Source: Muribaculaceae bacterium (lineage in GTDB: Bacteria > Bacteroidota > Bacteroidia > Bacteroidales > Muribaculaceae). Taken from it: a stretch of DNA of 42,468 nt. This document shows, in pieces, positions 1 to 7,467 of this stretch. Position 1 is the stretch's first letter. Each line of letters starts with the position of its first letter. The notes beneath the pieces are model-generated. The model ran no database searches. It was not told the DNA's origin and saw nothing but the letters and a program-made list of their open reading frames with translations. The position numbers and the translations under genes were made by a program. Location: contig JAFLTP010000025.1 of the NCBI GenBank assembly GCA_022510405.1, forward strand, positions 1-42,468, written 5' to 3'.

Positions 1-46
1 CACCTTTTTTACCGTCGTTGCCTGATTTTTCTTGAACTTCTGCCAT
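1..46 (-). CDS. Second ExbD/TolR-like protein, 5' end only
   Basis: An ATG at 46 on the minus strand opens a frame that runs off the window edge after 15 codons (MAEVQEKSGNDGKKG). It starts 3 bases after the stop of the upstream exbD. In Bacteroidales an exbB gene is commonly followed by two exbD-type genes, and the second often starts with a short polar, lysine/glycine-rich cytoplasmic tail like this one. The assignment rests on position and this short tail only, because the membrane helix that would confirm it lies outside the window. Confidence 0.5.
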   Translation of the reverse strand, partial: MAEVQEKSGNDGKKG

Positions 47-49
47 AAC

Positions 50-775
50 TTATTCTGCTCCTTTGAGTGCCGTCAAAAACGTAAATTTATTCTGTTTGAT
101 GGTTTGAAGATTATCCATAACCATGTGGACAACATCGAACGAAGTATTCTGGTCGGCCTTGATAGCAATACCGGTGCCATCTTTAATAGCCTGAGCCAGG
201 TTGTCGTTTTCAGTCTGACGCATAGCCTTGATCCACATTTGGAATTCAGTAGGCTGGTCAGGGTTTGAATTCCAAGCAATAGGAATACCCGTGATATGGT
301 TAGGATTATCATCATCGCCTTCGAGCCACTTATCCATCTTGGTCATACCTTCTGGCTGATAAGCCAGGTTGAGGAAATCTCCCATTTGAGCGAGTGGTAC
401 ACCGAAAGCACCAAGTTTTGCGAATGTGTGCTTCTGCTCGTTAGTGAAGCTAACAGGATTGTTCTTATGTGTCTCGTTGTAGATCTCGGCTACTTTGTCG
501 AGCACGGCCATCCTCATGTTTTCGTTACTCCAAACAGTAGATGTGTCGTTGTTCATAGTGAGCCAGACCTTACCTTCCGGACTTACAAGGACCTGCACAA
601 AGTTAGTTTCCTGCACCTTTTCAGTAGAAACTGAAGGAGGAGTCAACACTGTGGTTGGTTCTTTCTGGAGGAAGGTTGAAGTCAACATGAAGAAGGTAAG
701 CAGCAGCACGGTCACGTCACTCATCGCTGTCATGTCGATGAATGTGCTCTTCTTTGCTATTTTTACTCTTCCCAT
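50..775 (-). CDS. exbD: ExbD/TolR family biopolymer transport protein
   Basis: Inner-membrane partner of ExbB that uses the proton gradient to energise TonB-dependent outer-membrane uptake. The protein has 241 residues: a short cytoplasmic start (MGRVKIAKK), a single membrane helix at about residues 18-38, and a long periplasmic domain. The helix carries the aspartate typical of the family (MSDVTVLLLTFF), which is the proton-relay residue in ExbD/TolR. The periplasmic part is longer than in E. coli ExbD (about 140 residues), as is usual in Bacteroidetes. It lies 52 bp downstream of exbB and 3 bp upstream of a second exbD-like start, so the three probably form one transcript. No TonB gene is visible in the window. 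Confidence 0.85.
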   Translation of the reverse strand: MGRVKIAKKSTFIDMTAMSDVTVLLLTFFMLTSTFLQKEPTTVLTPPSVSTEKVQETNFVQVLVSPEGKVWLTMNNDTSTVWSNENMRMAVLDKVAEIYNETHKNNPVSFTNEQKHTFAKLGAFGVPLAQMGDFLNLAYQPEGMTKMDKWLEGDDDNPNHITGIPIAWNSNPDQPTEFQMWIKAMRQTENDNLAQAIKDGTGIAIKADQNTSFDVVHMVMDNLQTIKQNKFTFLTALKGAE

Positions 776-827
776 ATTAAGCTAAAACTAAATCGGTTAA
801 TTAATTATCTACTAACAAAAGAGCGGA

Positions 828-1682
828 TTAATTATGAGTAGCTGCGAATGTAGCCACGATAGAGAAACCGATTTCGTCGATAGCGTAAGTAAGGTTGTCG
901 ATCTTATTAGTGAAGAAGTTATAAGAGATAACTGCGAAAGCACCGGTTGCGATACCGAAGGCAGTGTTTACAAGCGCTTCAGAGATACCGGTTGAAAGTT
1001 CTGTTGAGTCAGGAGAACCGGAAGTTGCAAGAGCCTGGAATGATTTGATCATACCCATAACGGTTCCGAGAAGTCCGACGAGAGTACCGAGTGTTGTAAG
1101 TGTTGCAACGATCGGAAGGTTTTGTGAAAGGGCCGGCATTTCAAGAGCTGTAGCTTCTTCAACCTCGTTACGGAGAGTAGTAAGTTTTTGCTCTTTGCTA
1201 AGCACTGTGTTGGCGTCCATTTCTTTGTACTTCACGAGTGTGCTGTAGATAACGGCAGCAACAGAACCTTTTTGGTCGCGGCAGCGTTGCATAGCAGCGT
1301 CGATATTGTTCATAGCGAGGTCAGCTTTAACGTCGCTAACGAATTTTGTAGTATTACCTTTACCGGAAGCAGAGCTGATAGCGATCCAACGTTCGATTGA
1401 AAGAACGATTACAGTGAGGAAGAGGGTCATAAGGATAGGTACGATGAAACCACCTTTGTAAACTGTACCGGCGAGGTTGAGTGGGTGGCCGGCGGGATCG
1501 TTGCCTTCAAAGTTGCCAGGTGCGCCCATAGCAAAGAGGAAGATACATACTGCTGCGATAGCACAAGCGATGATTACGAAAAATGCATTGCGGATACCAC
1601 GCACGTTGCTGATTTTTTCATCCTTTTTCTTCTTAGGAGTTGCTACCGGAGCTGCAGCAACAGTAGGATTTTGAGATGCCAT
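828..1682 (-). CDS. exbB: MotA/TolQ/ExbB proton channel family protein
   Basis: Predicted inner-membrane proton channel subunit working with the ExbD proteins downstream. It has 284 residues. An alanine/lysine-rich N-terminal tail (residues 1-30) precedes a hydrophobic helix at about 32-53, a second at about 75-97, and the conserved family core at about 185-270. That core contains the glycine/threonine-rich run LTTLGTLVGLLGTVMGM and the helix SEALVNTAFGIATGAFAV, where the ExbB/TolQ/MotA signature lies. It is the first gene of the minus-strand exbB-exbD-exbD unit. A consensus Bacteroidetes promoter sits about 140 bp upstream, after the pgk terminator, so it is likely transcribed separately from pgk. 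Confidence 0.88.
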   Translation of the reverse strand: MASQNPTVAAAPVATPKKKKDEKISNVRGIRNAFFVIIACAIAAVCIFLFAMGAPGNFEGNDPAGHPLNLAGTVYKGGFIVPILMTLFLTVIVLSIERWIAISSASGKGNTTKFVSDVKADLAMNNIDAAMQRCRDQKGSVAAVIYSTLVKYKEMDANTVLSKEQKLTTLRNEVEEATALEMPALSQNLPIVATLTTLGTLVGLLGTVMGMIKSFQALATSGSPDSTELSTGISEALVNTAFGIATGAFAVISYNFFTNKIDNLTYAIDEIGFSIVATFAATHN

Positions 1683-1818
1683 AATGTTAATTTTGTTTGA
1701 AATTTAATTATTTGTTATTTGTATTTTTTATGTTTTAATTCGTTTCCCAATTCGACGAATCTGAGTCTTTCACGGGTGCTAAAACATACGGTATATGTCT
1801 TATATCCCCATTACGTTG

Positions 1819-1849
1819 CAAAATTACAATATAATTTGAAAAAAACAAT
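1819..1849 (-). promoter_or_regulatory. Predicted promoter of exbB operon
   Basis: Read on the minus strand: ATTG, 19 bases, TAATTTTG. The -7 box matches the Bacteroidetes consensus TAnnTTTG exactly and the -33 box differs from TTTG at one base. The expected leader to the exbB ATG is about 130 nt. Confidence 0.6.
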
Positions 1850-1884
1850 TTTTTAAAATAAAAAAATAATAATTAGGAGTTAAC

Positions 1885-1929
1885 ATAGGAACGAGGGGTG
1901 CGCATAAAAACGTGCATCCCTCTTCCTAT
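1885..1929 (-). terminator. Terminator downstream of pgk
   Basis: A near-perfect inverted repeat pairs ATAGGAA..GAGGGGTGC with GCATCCCTC.TTCCTAT (about 16 bp with one bulged C and a G-T pair; loop about 12 nt). It lies 18 bp beyond the pgk stop and ahead of the exbB promoter, so it separates the two minus-strand units. A T-rich run follows only at some distance. Confidence 0.65.
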
Positions 1930-1946
1930 GAAATCGTTATTTAAGT

Positions 1947-3194
1947 TTATTTAACAGCTGCAACACCTGGAAGAGTTTTACCTTCGATTGCTTCAAGAAG
2001 CGCACCTCCACCGGTGGATACATATGAAACGCTGTCGGCAAGTCCGAACTTGTTTACACATGCAACTGAATCGCCACCACCTACAAGTGAGAAGGCGCCA
2101 TTGTCGGTTGCTTCAACGATAGCTTCAGCGATCGCACGGGAACCCTTGGTGAAGTTTTCGAATTCGAATACTCCAGCGGGACCGTTCCACAAGATGGTCT
2201 TGGAAGGACGAATCACTTCTGCAAAAGCCTTTTGGGTTTCAGGACCTGCATCGAGACCTTGCCATCCGTCAGGTATATCATTGCTCGGACAAACTATGGT
2301 TTGAGCATCGTTGTCGAATGCGTTTGCTGCTATGCAATCGGTTCCAAGAACAAGGTTTACGCCTTTTCCCTTTGCTTTCTTAAGAATATCGAGAGCAAGG
2401 TCAAGTTTGTCATTTTCAACGATAGAGTCACCGATTTTGCCACCCTGAGCTTTAGCGAATGTGTAGGTCATACCACCGCAAAGGATAAGGTTGTCTACCT
2501 TGTCCATAAGGTTTTCGATGATTCCGATTTTTGTGGAAACCTTGGAGCCGCCCATAATGGCTGTGAAAGGACGTTTGATATCTTTGAGGATATTGTCGAC
2601 AGCCTTCACTTCTTTTTCCATAAGGTAACCGAGCATCTTGTCGTCTGCGTTGAAATAATCAGCTATCACAGCTGTGGATGCGTGAGCACGGTGAGCGGTG
2701 CCGAAAGCGTCATTAACGTATGCGTCTGCATAGCTTGCAAGATGCTTGGCGAATTCTTTCTGGCTCTTCTTCATTTCTTCTTTAGCTGCCTTGTAGCCGG
2801 GATCCTCTTTGTCGATTCCTACCGGTTTGCCTTCTTCTTCGGGATAGAAACGAAGGTTTTCGAGAAGAAGCACCTCACCCGGTTTGAGCTCTGCAACAGC
2901 CTCGTCGGCTTTCTGGCAGTCGTGAACGAATTTCACGTCTGTACCGAGAGCTTTTGCCACATCTTCACGGATCTGTTTGAGGCTATATTTTTCATTAACC
3001 TTACCTTTGGGTTTACCCATGTGGGACATAAGGATAAGGCTACCGCCGTCGGCAAGTATTTTCTTGAGTGTAGGGAGAGCACCACGGATACGGGTGTCGT
3101 CTGTTACTTTACCGTTTTCATCCAAGGGCACATTGAAGTCAACCCTTACGATTGCCTTTTTACCGGCGAAATTGTAATCATCTATTTTTGCCAT
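1947..3194 (-). CDS. pgk: Phosphoglycerate kinase
   Basis: Cytoplasmic glycolytic enzyme converting 1,3-bisphosphoglycerate and ADP to 3-phosphoglycerate and ATP. The 415 residues match the usual length for Bacteroidales. Family motifs seen in order are [13 protein letters not shown] near the N terminus, [12 protein letters not shown], the substrate-side [13 protein letters not shown], the hinge-region [12 protein letters not shown], the nucleotide-side [12 protein letters not shown], and the C-terminal [11 protein letters not shown] loop. The start [14 protein letters not shown] is the normal family start. The gene is monocistronic: its own promoter lies about 100 bp upstream and a strong hairpin follows the stop. 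It is divergent from the kinase-RapZ fusion gene, with 183 bp between them. Confidence 0.97.
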   Translation of the reverse strand: MAKIDDYNFAGKKAIVRVDFNVPLDENGKVTDDTRIRGALPTLKKILADGGSLILMSHMGKPKGKVNEKYSLKQIREDVAKALGTDVKFVHDCQKADEAVAELKPGEVLLLENLRFYPEEEGKPVGIDKEDPGYKAAKEEMKKSQKEFAKHLASYADAYVNDAFGTAHRAHASTAVIADYFNADDKMLGYLMEKEVKAVDNILKDIKRPFTAIMGGSKVSTKIGIIENLMDKVDNLILCGGMTYTFAKAQGGKIGDSIVENDKLDLALDILKKAKGKGVNLVLGTDCIAANAFDNDAQTIVCPSNDIPDGWQGLDAGPETQKAFAEVIRPSKTILWNGPAGVFEFENFTKGSRAIAEAIVEATDNGAFSLVGGGDSVACVNKFGLADSVSYVSTGGGALLEAIEGKTLPGVAAVK

Positions 3195-3293
3195 GGGTTG
3201 TATGTTGAAAGGTTTTTATGTTTTGTTTTAAATTTTGTATGTTAATTTTTATGTCAACCGGCTTGAAGAATGGGATAACCGAGATTAACCTTG

Positions 3294-3324
3294 CAAATTT
3301 AATGAAAAATGGTGGTTTGCCAAA
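3294..3324 (-). promoter_or_regulatory. Predicted pgk promoter
   Basis: On the minus strand: TTTG, exactly 19 bases, TAAATTTG. This is a perfect match to the Bacteroidetes sigma-ABfr consensus. A weaker plus-strand -7 box (TAAATTTG at 3353-3360) faces the other way for the divergent kinase gene. Confidence 0.75.
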
Positions 3325-3335
3325 CAGTTGGCAAA
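3316..3335. promoter_or_regulatory. Palindrome between divergent promoters, possible operator
   Basis: TTTGCCAA, four bases (ACAG), TTGGCAAA: perfect 8-bp arms. The left arm covers the pgk -33 element. The right arm covers the place where the -33 element of the divergent kinase promoter would be. The position suits a regulator acting on both genes, but the regulator is unknown. Confidence 0.5.
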
Positions 3336-3377
3336 TAGAGAACAAAATTAAGTAAATTTGCATAAATAAAGATTTTT

Positions 3378-4784
3378 ATGGAAGTGAATAAAGTCCCACC
3401 GATTTTAATAGACCTGTTTGAAAATGAATATAAAACAGCCGTAGATGTAAGCAAATTGACGGACGGAGGTTCTATGCGAGAATATTATCGGCTCTCAAAC
3501 GGCAATGTTACTGTAGTGGGAGTTGTAAGCGAAGACACCATAGAGAATGATATATTTTTCAGTCTTGACAAGGTTTTGGAGAAAGAGGGAATAAATGTTC
3601 CTAATATTATAAGGATTTCAGAAGATAAGAAGGCTTACTTACTCCAGGATTTAGGAGATACAAGTCTTTTCAGTCTTTTAAGTGGTGATGAAAGAATGGA
3701 ATTGTCAAGAAGGGCTTTGAAATTATTGGTCCGTTTCCAGACCTTACCTGAGAAAGTTTGGATCAATGAAGTTGGATACAAACCCTTATCTGAAAGACTG
3801 GTGAGATGGGATCTGAATTATTTTAAATATGACTATCTGAAACCCGCGAAAGTGTTATTTGATGAAGAAAAACTTGAAGATGATTTTGATAAGTTGGTTG
3901 AGAAACTGACAAATTCTATGGTGACAGGGTTTATGTACCGTGATTTCCAAAGTCGGAACATAATGATAAAAGACAAAGATTTTTACCTTATTGACTTTCA
4001 GGGAGCGCGGAAAGGTCCACTGGTTTATGATGCGGTTTCTTATATTTGGCAGGCAAAGGCACCGTTCACTTTCGAGGAACGGGAGGAACTGGAACAGTAT
4101 TACATTCAAGAATTGAGGAAAGTTTTGAAAGTGGAATCCTTTTCATTGGAAAAGCAAATGGAGGAAATGAAAGTTTTCCGGATTCTTCAAGTTTTGGGTG
4201 CATATGGATTCCGGGGATTAATAGAAAGGAAACCTCATTTTTTGGAGAGCATACCGTTTGCTTTAAGAAATTTGGATTATCTGAGAAAAAAAGGAATGTT
4301 AAAGGATTATCCTGAAATTGAAAGGATAGCGGAGAAACTGAATGAAAATTTGGAAGACAGGAGGAATGACGAGAATGGGCAATTGGTTTTGCAGGTTTTC
4401 AGTTTCTCATATAAAAAAGGATATCCTGAAGATAAAAGCGGCAATGGCGGCGGATTTATGTTTGATTGTCGTGCGATCCATAATCCCGGACGATACGATG
4501 AATACAAGACAAAGACAGGATTGGACAAAGAAGTGATTGAATTTTTAGAGAGAACTTCTGAGGCACGAGACTTTGTGGAAAATGCAGTCAAGATTGTGAT
4601 TCCTTCTGTAGAAAGATACTTGAAGAGAGGGTTCACTTCCTTACAGGTTGGATTTGGATGTACAGGTGGCCAACATAGATCGGTTTACTGTGCTGAAAAA
4701 TTTGCAAAAACAATTTTGAGAAAGTTTCCTGAAATAAAAGTAGTGGTGAATCATCGGGAACAATCCATAACTTGTCATTTATAA
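3378..4784 (+). CDS. AmgK-like sugar kinase fused to RapZ C-terminal domain
   Basis: A 468-residue two-domain cytoplasmic protein. Residues 1 to about 325 are an APH-type kinase: the catalytic loop is MYRDFQSRNIMI (Brenner-like, with Tyr in place of His) and the metal site is YLIDFQGARKGP. This resembles AmgK, the anomeric MurNAc/GlcNAc kinase. Residues about 335-468 match the C-terminal domain of RapZ (FDCRAIHNPG, TGLDKEVIEFL, GFGCTGGQHRSVY, VNHRE). In E. coli that domain binds GlmZ/GlmY RNA and glucosamine-6-phosphate. The N-terminal Walker-type NTPase of E. coli RapZ is absent. The next gene, 11 bp on, is a MurU-like nucleotidyltransferase, which supports amino-sugar activation. The substrate is inferred, not shown. 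Confidence 0.8.
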   Translation: MEVNKVPPILIDLFENEYKTAVDVSKLTDGGSMREYYRLSNGNVTVVGVVSEDTIENDIFFSLDKVLEKEGINVPNIIRISEDKKAYLLQDLGDTSLFSLLSGDERMELSRRALKLLVRFQTLPEKVWINEVGYKPLSERLVRWDLNYFKYDYLKPAKVLFDEEKLEDDFDKLVEKLTNSMVTGFMYRDFQSRNIMIKDKDFYLIDFQGARKGPLVYDAVSYIWQAKAPFTFEEREELEQYYIQELRKVLKVESFSLEKQMEEMKVFRILQVLGAYGFRGLIERKPHFLESIPFALRNLDYLRKKGMLKDYPEIERIAEKLNENLEDRRNDENGQLVLQVFSFSYKKGYPEDKSGNGGGFMFDCRAIHNPGRYDEYKTKTGLDKEVIEFLERTSEARDFVENAVKIVIPSVERYLKRGFTSLQVGFGCTGGQHRSVYCAEKFAKTILRKFPEIKVVVNHREQSITCHL

Positions 4785-4795
4785 GTTTAGGTTTT

Positions 4796-5557
4796 ATGAA
4801 AGCAATGATATTGGCAGCCGGTTTAGGAACGAGATTGAAGCCGCTAACCGACAGGATACCCAAGGCATTGGTGGAAGTTGAAGGAGTCCCAATGCTTGAA
4901 AGGGTGATATTGTCTTTGAAAAGACAAGGTTTCAATCGTATTGTTGTTAATACATATCATTTTCCCGAACAGATAAAAGATTTCCTTAGCTCCAAAGATT
5001 TTGGAGTCAGTATAGATATAAGCGATGAGACCGGTGAATTATTAGACACCGGAGGCGGTATAGTTAAAGCTATGCCGTTGATTTTTAAAGATGATAACTC
5101 ACCGGTTCTTATACACAATGTGGATATTTTGAGTAATGCCGATTTGAGAAATGTAATGAAAGAGTCGGAGAAATCAGAGGGAAGTGTTTTGCTTGTGAGT
5201 GACAGGGATTCAAGCAGGAAACTGATTTTTGATTCCGCTATGGAGTTAAAGGGATGGCATGATTTAAAGAATGGTCGATATCGTCCGGAAGAATATGAAA
5301 GTTTTCAAGAAGAATCAGACAATGAATATGCTTTCAGCGGTATTTATGCCATGTCCTATGAAGCTATTGAAGAGATGAAAAATTTGTTGGGGACGGGGAG
5401 GTATTCTGTAATGGAATATTTCTTAAATTCCGGTAGAAAGGAAAATATTAAAGGTTTTCTTCAGTCCGGTCTTAAATTGATAGATATAGGAAAGCCTGCG
5501 ACACTGGCGCAGGCTTCCGAGTTATTGAAAGATTCAAATCTTGATTTCTTTAATTAA
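4796..5557 (+). CDS. MurU-like sugar-1-phosphate nucleotidyltransferase
   Basis: NTP-transferase fold enzyme predicted to join UTP (or another NTP) to a sugar 1-phosphate. The N terminus has the signature AAGLGTRLKPLTD followed by PKALVEVEG, and the metal-binding region is HNVDIL. I place the start at MKAMILAAG; an ATG 24 bases further upstream is in frame but would overlap the kinase gene and add residues that precede the normal family start. Length from this start is 253 residues, close to MurU/RmlA-short proteins. With the AmgK-like kinase upstream it would form the AmgK-MurU salvage pair that makes UDP-MurNAc. Its 3' end overlaps the convergent small membrane gene by 8 bp. Confidence 0.75.
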   Translation: MKAMILAAGLGTRLKPLTDRIPKALVEVEGVPMLERVILSLKRQGFNRIVVNTYHFPEQIKDFLSSKDFGVSIDISDETGELLDTGGGIVKAMPLIFKDDNSPVLIHNVDILSNADLRNVMKESEKSEGSVLLVSDRDSSRKLIFDSAMELKGWHDLKNGRYRPEEYESFQEESDNEYAFSGIYAMSYEAIEEMKNLLGTGRYSVMEYFLNSGRKENIKGFLQSGLKLIDIGKPATLAQASELLKDSNLDFFN

Positions 5558-5741
5558 AATTGTCATTATCGCGTGGCAGCTGACGATTTGTCTTTGAAGT
5601 GTATTGGAACACGCAACCACCGATAAGGAAAATAACTGCAATACCTCCAATCCACCAGGTGGCAGCTTCGCTATTCATAAAACAAGAAACGATTAAAAGA
5701 ATAGCACCGATAATGTAACAAATAATTGACAGCGTTTTCAT
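5550..5741 (-). CDS. Small two-helix membrane protein
   Basis: A 63-residue hypothetical protein with two hydrophobic segments, about residues 3-21 (IICYIIGAILLIVSCF) and 29-46 (WWIGGIAVIFLIGGCVF), and a polar C-terminal tail. It overlaps the convergent nucleotidyltransferase gene by 8 bp. No conserved domain is recognised. The start ATG is the only one in frame, and an AT-rich gap of about 135 bp lies upstream. Similar tiny membrane proteins are common in Bacteroidales genomes without known function. Confidence 0.6.
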   Translation of the reverse strand: MKTLSIICYIIGAILLIVSCFMNSEAATWWIGGIAVIFLIGGCVFQYTSKTNRQLPRDNDNFN

Positions 5742-5878
5742 AATTATAAATTTTTTGTTTGTTAAACAATGTTTTTCATTTTGTTTGATATTATAACATT
5801 ATGGGGTTAAAAAATGTTTATGAAAACGCCACAAAAAGAAAAGATGGGATGTTGTGTTTTTGCTATATGCATTAACCT

Positions 5879-6298
5879 TTACACAAAGACTAATGCTTGA
5901 CGTCCGATTTCATGAAGGCCTTTTATAATTTTCTCTCGTTTATCTGGACGTGCTTTTTTCTCGCCGTTTACATAATGAGAAAGCTGTTTTTGATTAATTC
6001 CGCTTACTTTGCTTATGGCAGATAAAGTAGTAAACCTTTCTGCATCTCTCAATAATGCTGGAACCGCAAGTTCATACACAATCTCATATTTTCCATTAGC
6101 AATATCGTCAGGTAAAGTTTCACCTCTTTCAAGATTGCTTTGAATATGAAACTTTAATCCTTCCTCAAATTCTTTTTTGAATAAATCAAAGGTTTTCCCT
6201 GTTGCAAAGACAGCACCCCCAATAATATCATTGTAAATACCTCCGCAAAAATTTTTGTCTGTATAATCTACAATTACTTTTAAAGCTCTTTTTTCCAG
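5879..6298 (-). pseudogene. HicB-like antitoxin lacking a normal start codon
   Basis: The open frame encodes about 139 residues in two parts typical of HicB: an N-terminal HicB fold (LKVIVDYTDKNFCGGIY) and a C-terminal helix-turn-helix (ISKVSGINQKQLSHYVNGEKKARPD, read in two halves around GINQKQ). The frame contains no ATG. Where the family start should be there is CTG, giving (L)EKRALKVIV, 7 bases after the hicA remnant stop. A GTG at 6079 exists but would delete the whole N-terminal domain. This looks like ATG mutated to CTG. Weak expression from CTG, or of the DNA-binding half from GTG, cannot be excluded. Confidence 0.7.
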
Positions 6299-6305
6299 AA
6301 TAAAA

Positions 6306-6498
6306 TTATTTCCAATCTGCTTGTTTCCAATTAGAATTTAATAAAAATTGACTCAAGGTTTCATTGTCTTTACCATTAACGGTTACTGTACCTTTTTCGA
6401 TGGGTGCAAAATTGCCGGTGACTACCTTTTGGCGGTCTTTATATCAATCATCAGTTTCCAAAAGATTTATAACCTCTTTTACCTTGATAGTTTTTCAT
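6306..6498 (-). pseudogene. HicA-like mRNA interferase toxin, inactivated
   Basis: Removing one A from the five-A run after the ATG at 6498 gives MKTIKVKEVINLLETDD, then a TGA where the family usually has Trp, then YKDRQK and later EKGTVTVNGKDNETLSQF. This is the HicA pattern. The GSH segment carrying the catalytic His is replaced by VVTGNF. So there are three independent defects: a frameshift, an in-frame stop and a lost active-site region. Order (hicA then hicB) and spacing (7 bp) are those of an intact hicAB operon. The toxin can be called dead with fair confidence. Confidence 0.7.
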
Positions 6499-6516
6499 AA
6501 CTATTCAAAGAATACA

Positions 6517-6541
6517 CAAAAGTAGTAAAAATGCTACTTTT
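6517..6541 (-). promoter_or_regulatory. hicAB promoter with operator-like inverted repeat
   Basis: AAAAGTAG, eight bases, CTACTTTT forms perfect 8-bp arms. The left arm overlaps a minus-strand -7 box (TACTTTTG, 6517-6524). This fits autoregulation by the HicB helix-turn-helix domain. The operator is intact although both genes are damaged. Confidence 0.5.
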
Positions 6542-6627
6542 ATGCAGATAATATCAACCTATATTTATGAGTTCTTCTACCTAATATTAATGAATGATCA
6601 GAAAAATTATAGGATTATATTCAGAAA

Positions 6628-6669
6628 TTTGTAATTATAATACAATTTTAGTAATTTTGTAATACAAAA
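6628..6669 (+). promoter_or_regulatory. Toxin-antitoxin promoter with two palindromic sites
   Basis: TTTG at 6628, 20 bases, TAATTTTG at 6652 matches the Bacteroidetes promoter. Two palindromes overlap it. TTGTA..TACAA at 6629-6645 is near-perfect and covers the -33 box. TTTTGTA-A-TACAAAA at 6655-6669 is perfect and overlaps the end of the -7 box. The shared TTGTA/TACAA half sites suit cooperative binding by a ribbon-helix-helix antitoxin. Confidence 0.6.
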
Positions 6670-6680
6670 AACTTTTAATT

Positions 6681-6962
6681 ATGGATTTAGCAGTTAAGAA
6701 AGTTCACAGTTTCCGAATTTCGGTAGAACTATTGGAAAGATTAAAGAAACTTGCCAAAAGAGAGAATCGTACTCTTAATAATTATGTTGAGACAGCTCTT
6801 TATGATTTGGTAGAAGAAGAAGATTTTGAAAGCGACTTCAGCAATGAGTTTACTCCGGAACTTCAAAGAAAACTTGCTGAAGCAGAACAAAGACGAAAAG
6901 AGGGTAATGTGATATCTTTGAATACCCCCGAAGATGTTGATGCTTATTTTGACAGTCTGTGA
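6681..6962 (+). CDS. Ribbon-helix-helix antitoxin
   Basis: A 93-residue acidic protein. Residues about 8-45 (HSFRISVELLERLKKLA, then NRTLNNYVETAL) match the Arc/MetJ-type ribbon-helix-helix fold, which would dimerise on the palindromes upstream. The remaining tail (residues 46-93) is rich in Glu and Asp and is likely the flexible toxin-neutralising segment. Its TGA overlaps the toxin ATG by one base, giving translational coupling. Antitoxins of YoeB/Txe toxins are more often of the Phd/YefM fold, so this pairing is a variant. Antitoxin function is inferred from position and fold. Confidence 0.75.
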   Translation: MDLAVKKVHSFRISVELLERLKKLAKRENRTLNNYVETALYDLVEEEDFESDFSNEFTPELQRKLAEAEQRRKEGNVISLNTPEDVDAYFDSL

Positions 6963-7234
6963 TGTATAAGGTAGTTTTTGATCCGAAGGTTGATAAGATT
7001 GTTAAGAAATGGGAAAAATCTAATCCCATTTTTAATAAGCAACTTAAGAAGATTATAAAGGAACTGCAGGTGAATCCCCGAACCGGTTTAGGCCACCCTG
7101 AAGCACTAAAGGGTGGAGGAGATGTTATCTATTCCAGACATATAAACAAGAATAACAGGATAATATACGAGATACACGATCAAGAAGTGTTTGTATTCGT
7201 TTTCGAATTGGAAGGGCATTATGAAGACAAATGA
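6962..7234 (+). CDS. YoeB/Txe-family mRNA interferase toxin
   Basis: A 90-residue basic RelE-superfamily toxin predicted to cut mRNA at the ribosome. The C-terminal half shows the YoeB/Txe pattern: GHPEALKGGG, YSRHINKNNRIIYEI and the terminal FELEGHYEDK, with the His-Tyr pair at the end that corresponds to the YoeB catalytic tail (His83-Tyr84 in E. coli). The ATG at 6962 overlaps the antitoxin stop; a GTG one codon earlier is also in frame. It looks intact, in contrast to the hicAB remnant 0.5 kb away. Confidence 0.8.
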   Translation: MYKVVFDPKVDKIVKKWEKSNPIFNKQLKKIIKELQVNPRTGLGHPEALKGGGDVIYSRHINKNNRIIYEIHDQEVFVFVFELEGHYEDK

Positions 7235-7433
7235 AGATTTGATATGGCAAATAGTTTATAGGCAAATTAGGGTATCATAGGGGATCAAATTGGTATCACA
7301 AAACGAATAAAAGATGCTAAAAACGATAAAAAGGGGATAAATAAAATAAAGGAGGTTCAAATTGCACTGAAACTTTTATAATCTTATAAGATATTGATAA
7401 TCAAAAATAAATTTTGATAAACAAGGGAAAAAG

Positions 7434-7462
7434 AAAAGGAATTGCGAAAGGCAATTCCTTTT
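7434..7462 (-). terminator. Bidirectional hairpin terminator after tRNA-Glu
   Basis: AAAAGGAATTGC, loop GAAAG, GCAATTCCTTTT: a perfect 12-bp stem with T runs on both strands. It lies 6 bp beyond the 3' end of the minus-strand tRNA-Glu and about 200 bp beyond the plus-strand toxin gene, so it could serve both. Between 7235 and 7433 I see no gene, only AT-rich sequence. Confidence 0.7.
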
Positions 7463-7467
7463 TTCAG

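Noticed and set aside
2232..3245. Long 337-residue open frame antisense to pgk
   Set aside because: Shadow of a highly biased gene; Cys/Phe-rich product with no motif.
4772..4795. Earlier start of the MurU-like gene
   Set aside because: It overlaps the kinase gene and adds residues before the nucleotidyltransferase start strand.
7235..7467. Possible att site or integrase remnant beside tRNA-Glu
   Set aside because: No duplicated tRNA 3' end and no integrase-like frame found.
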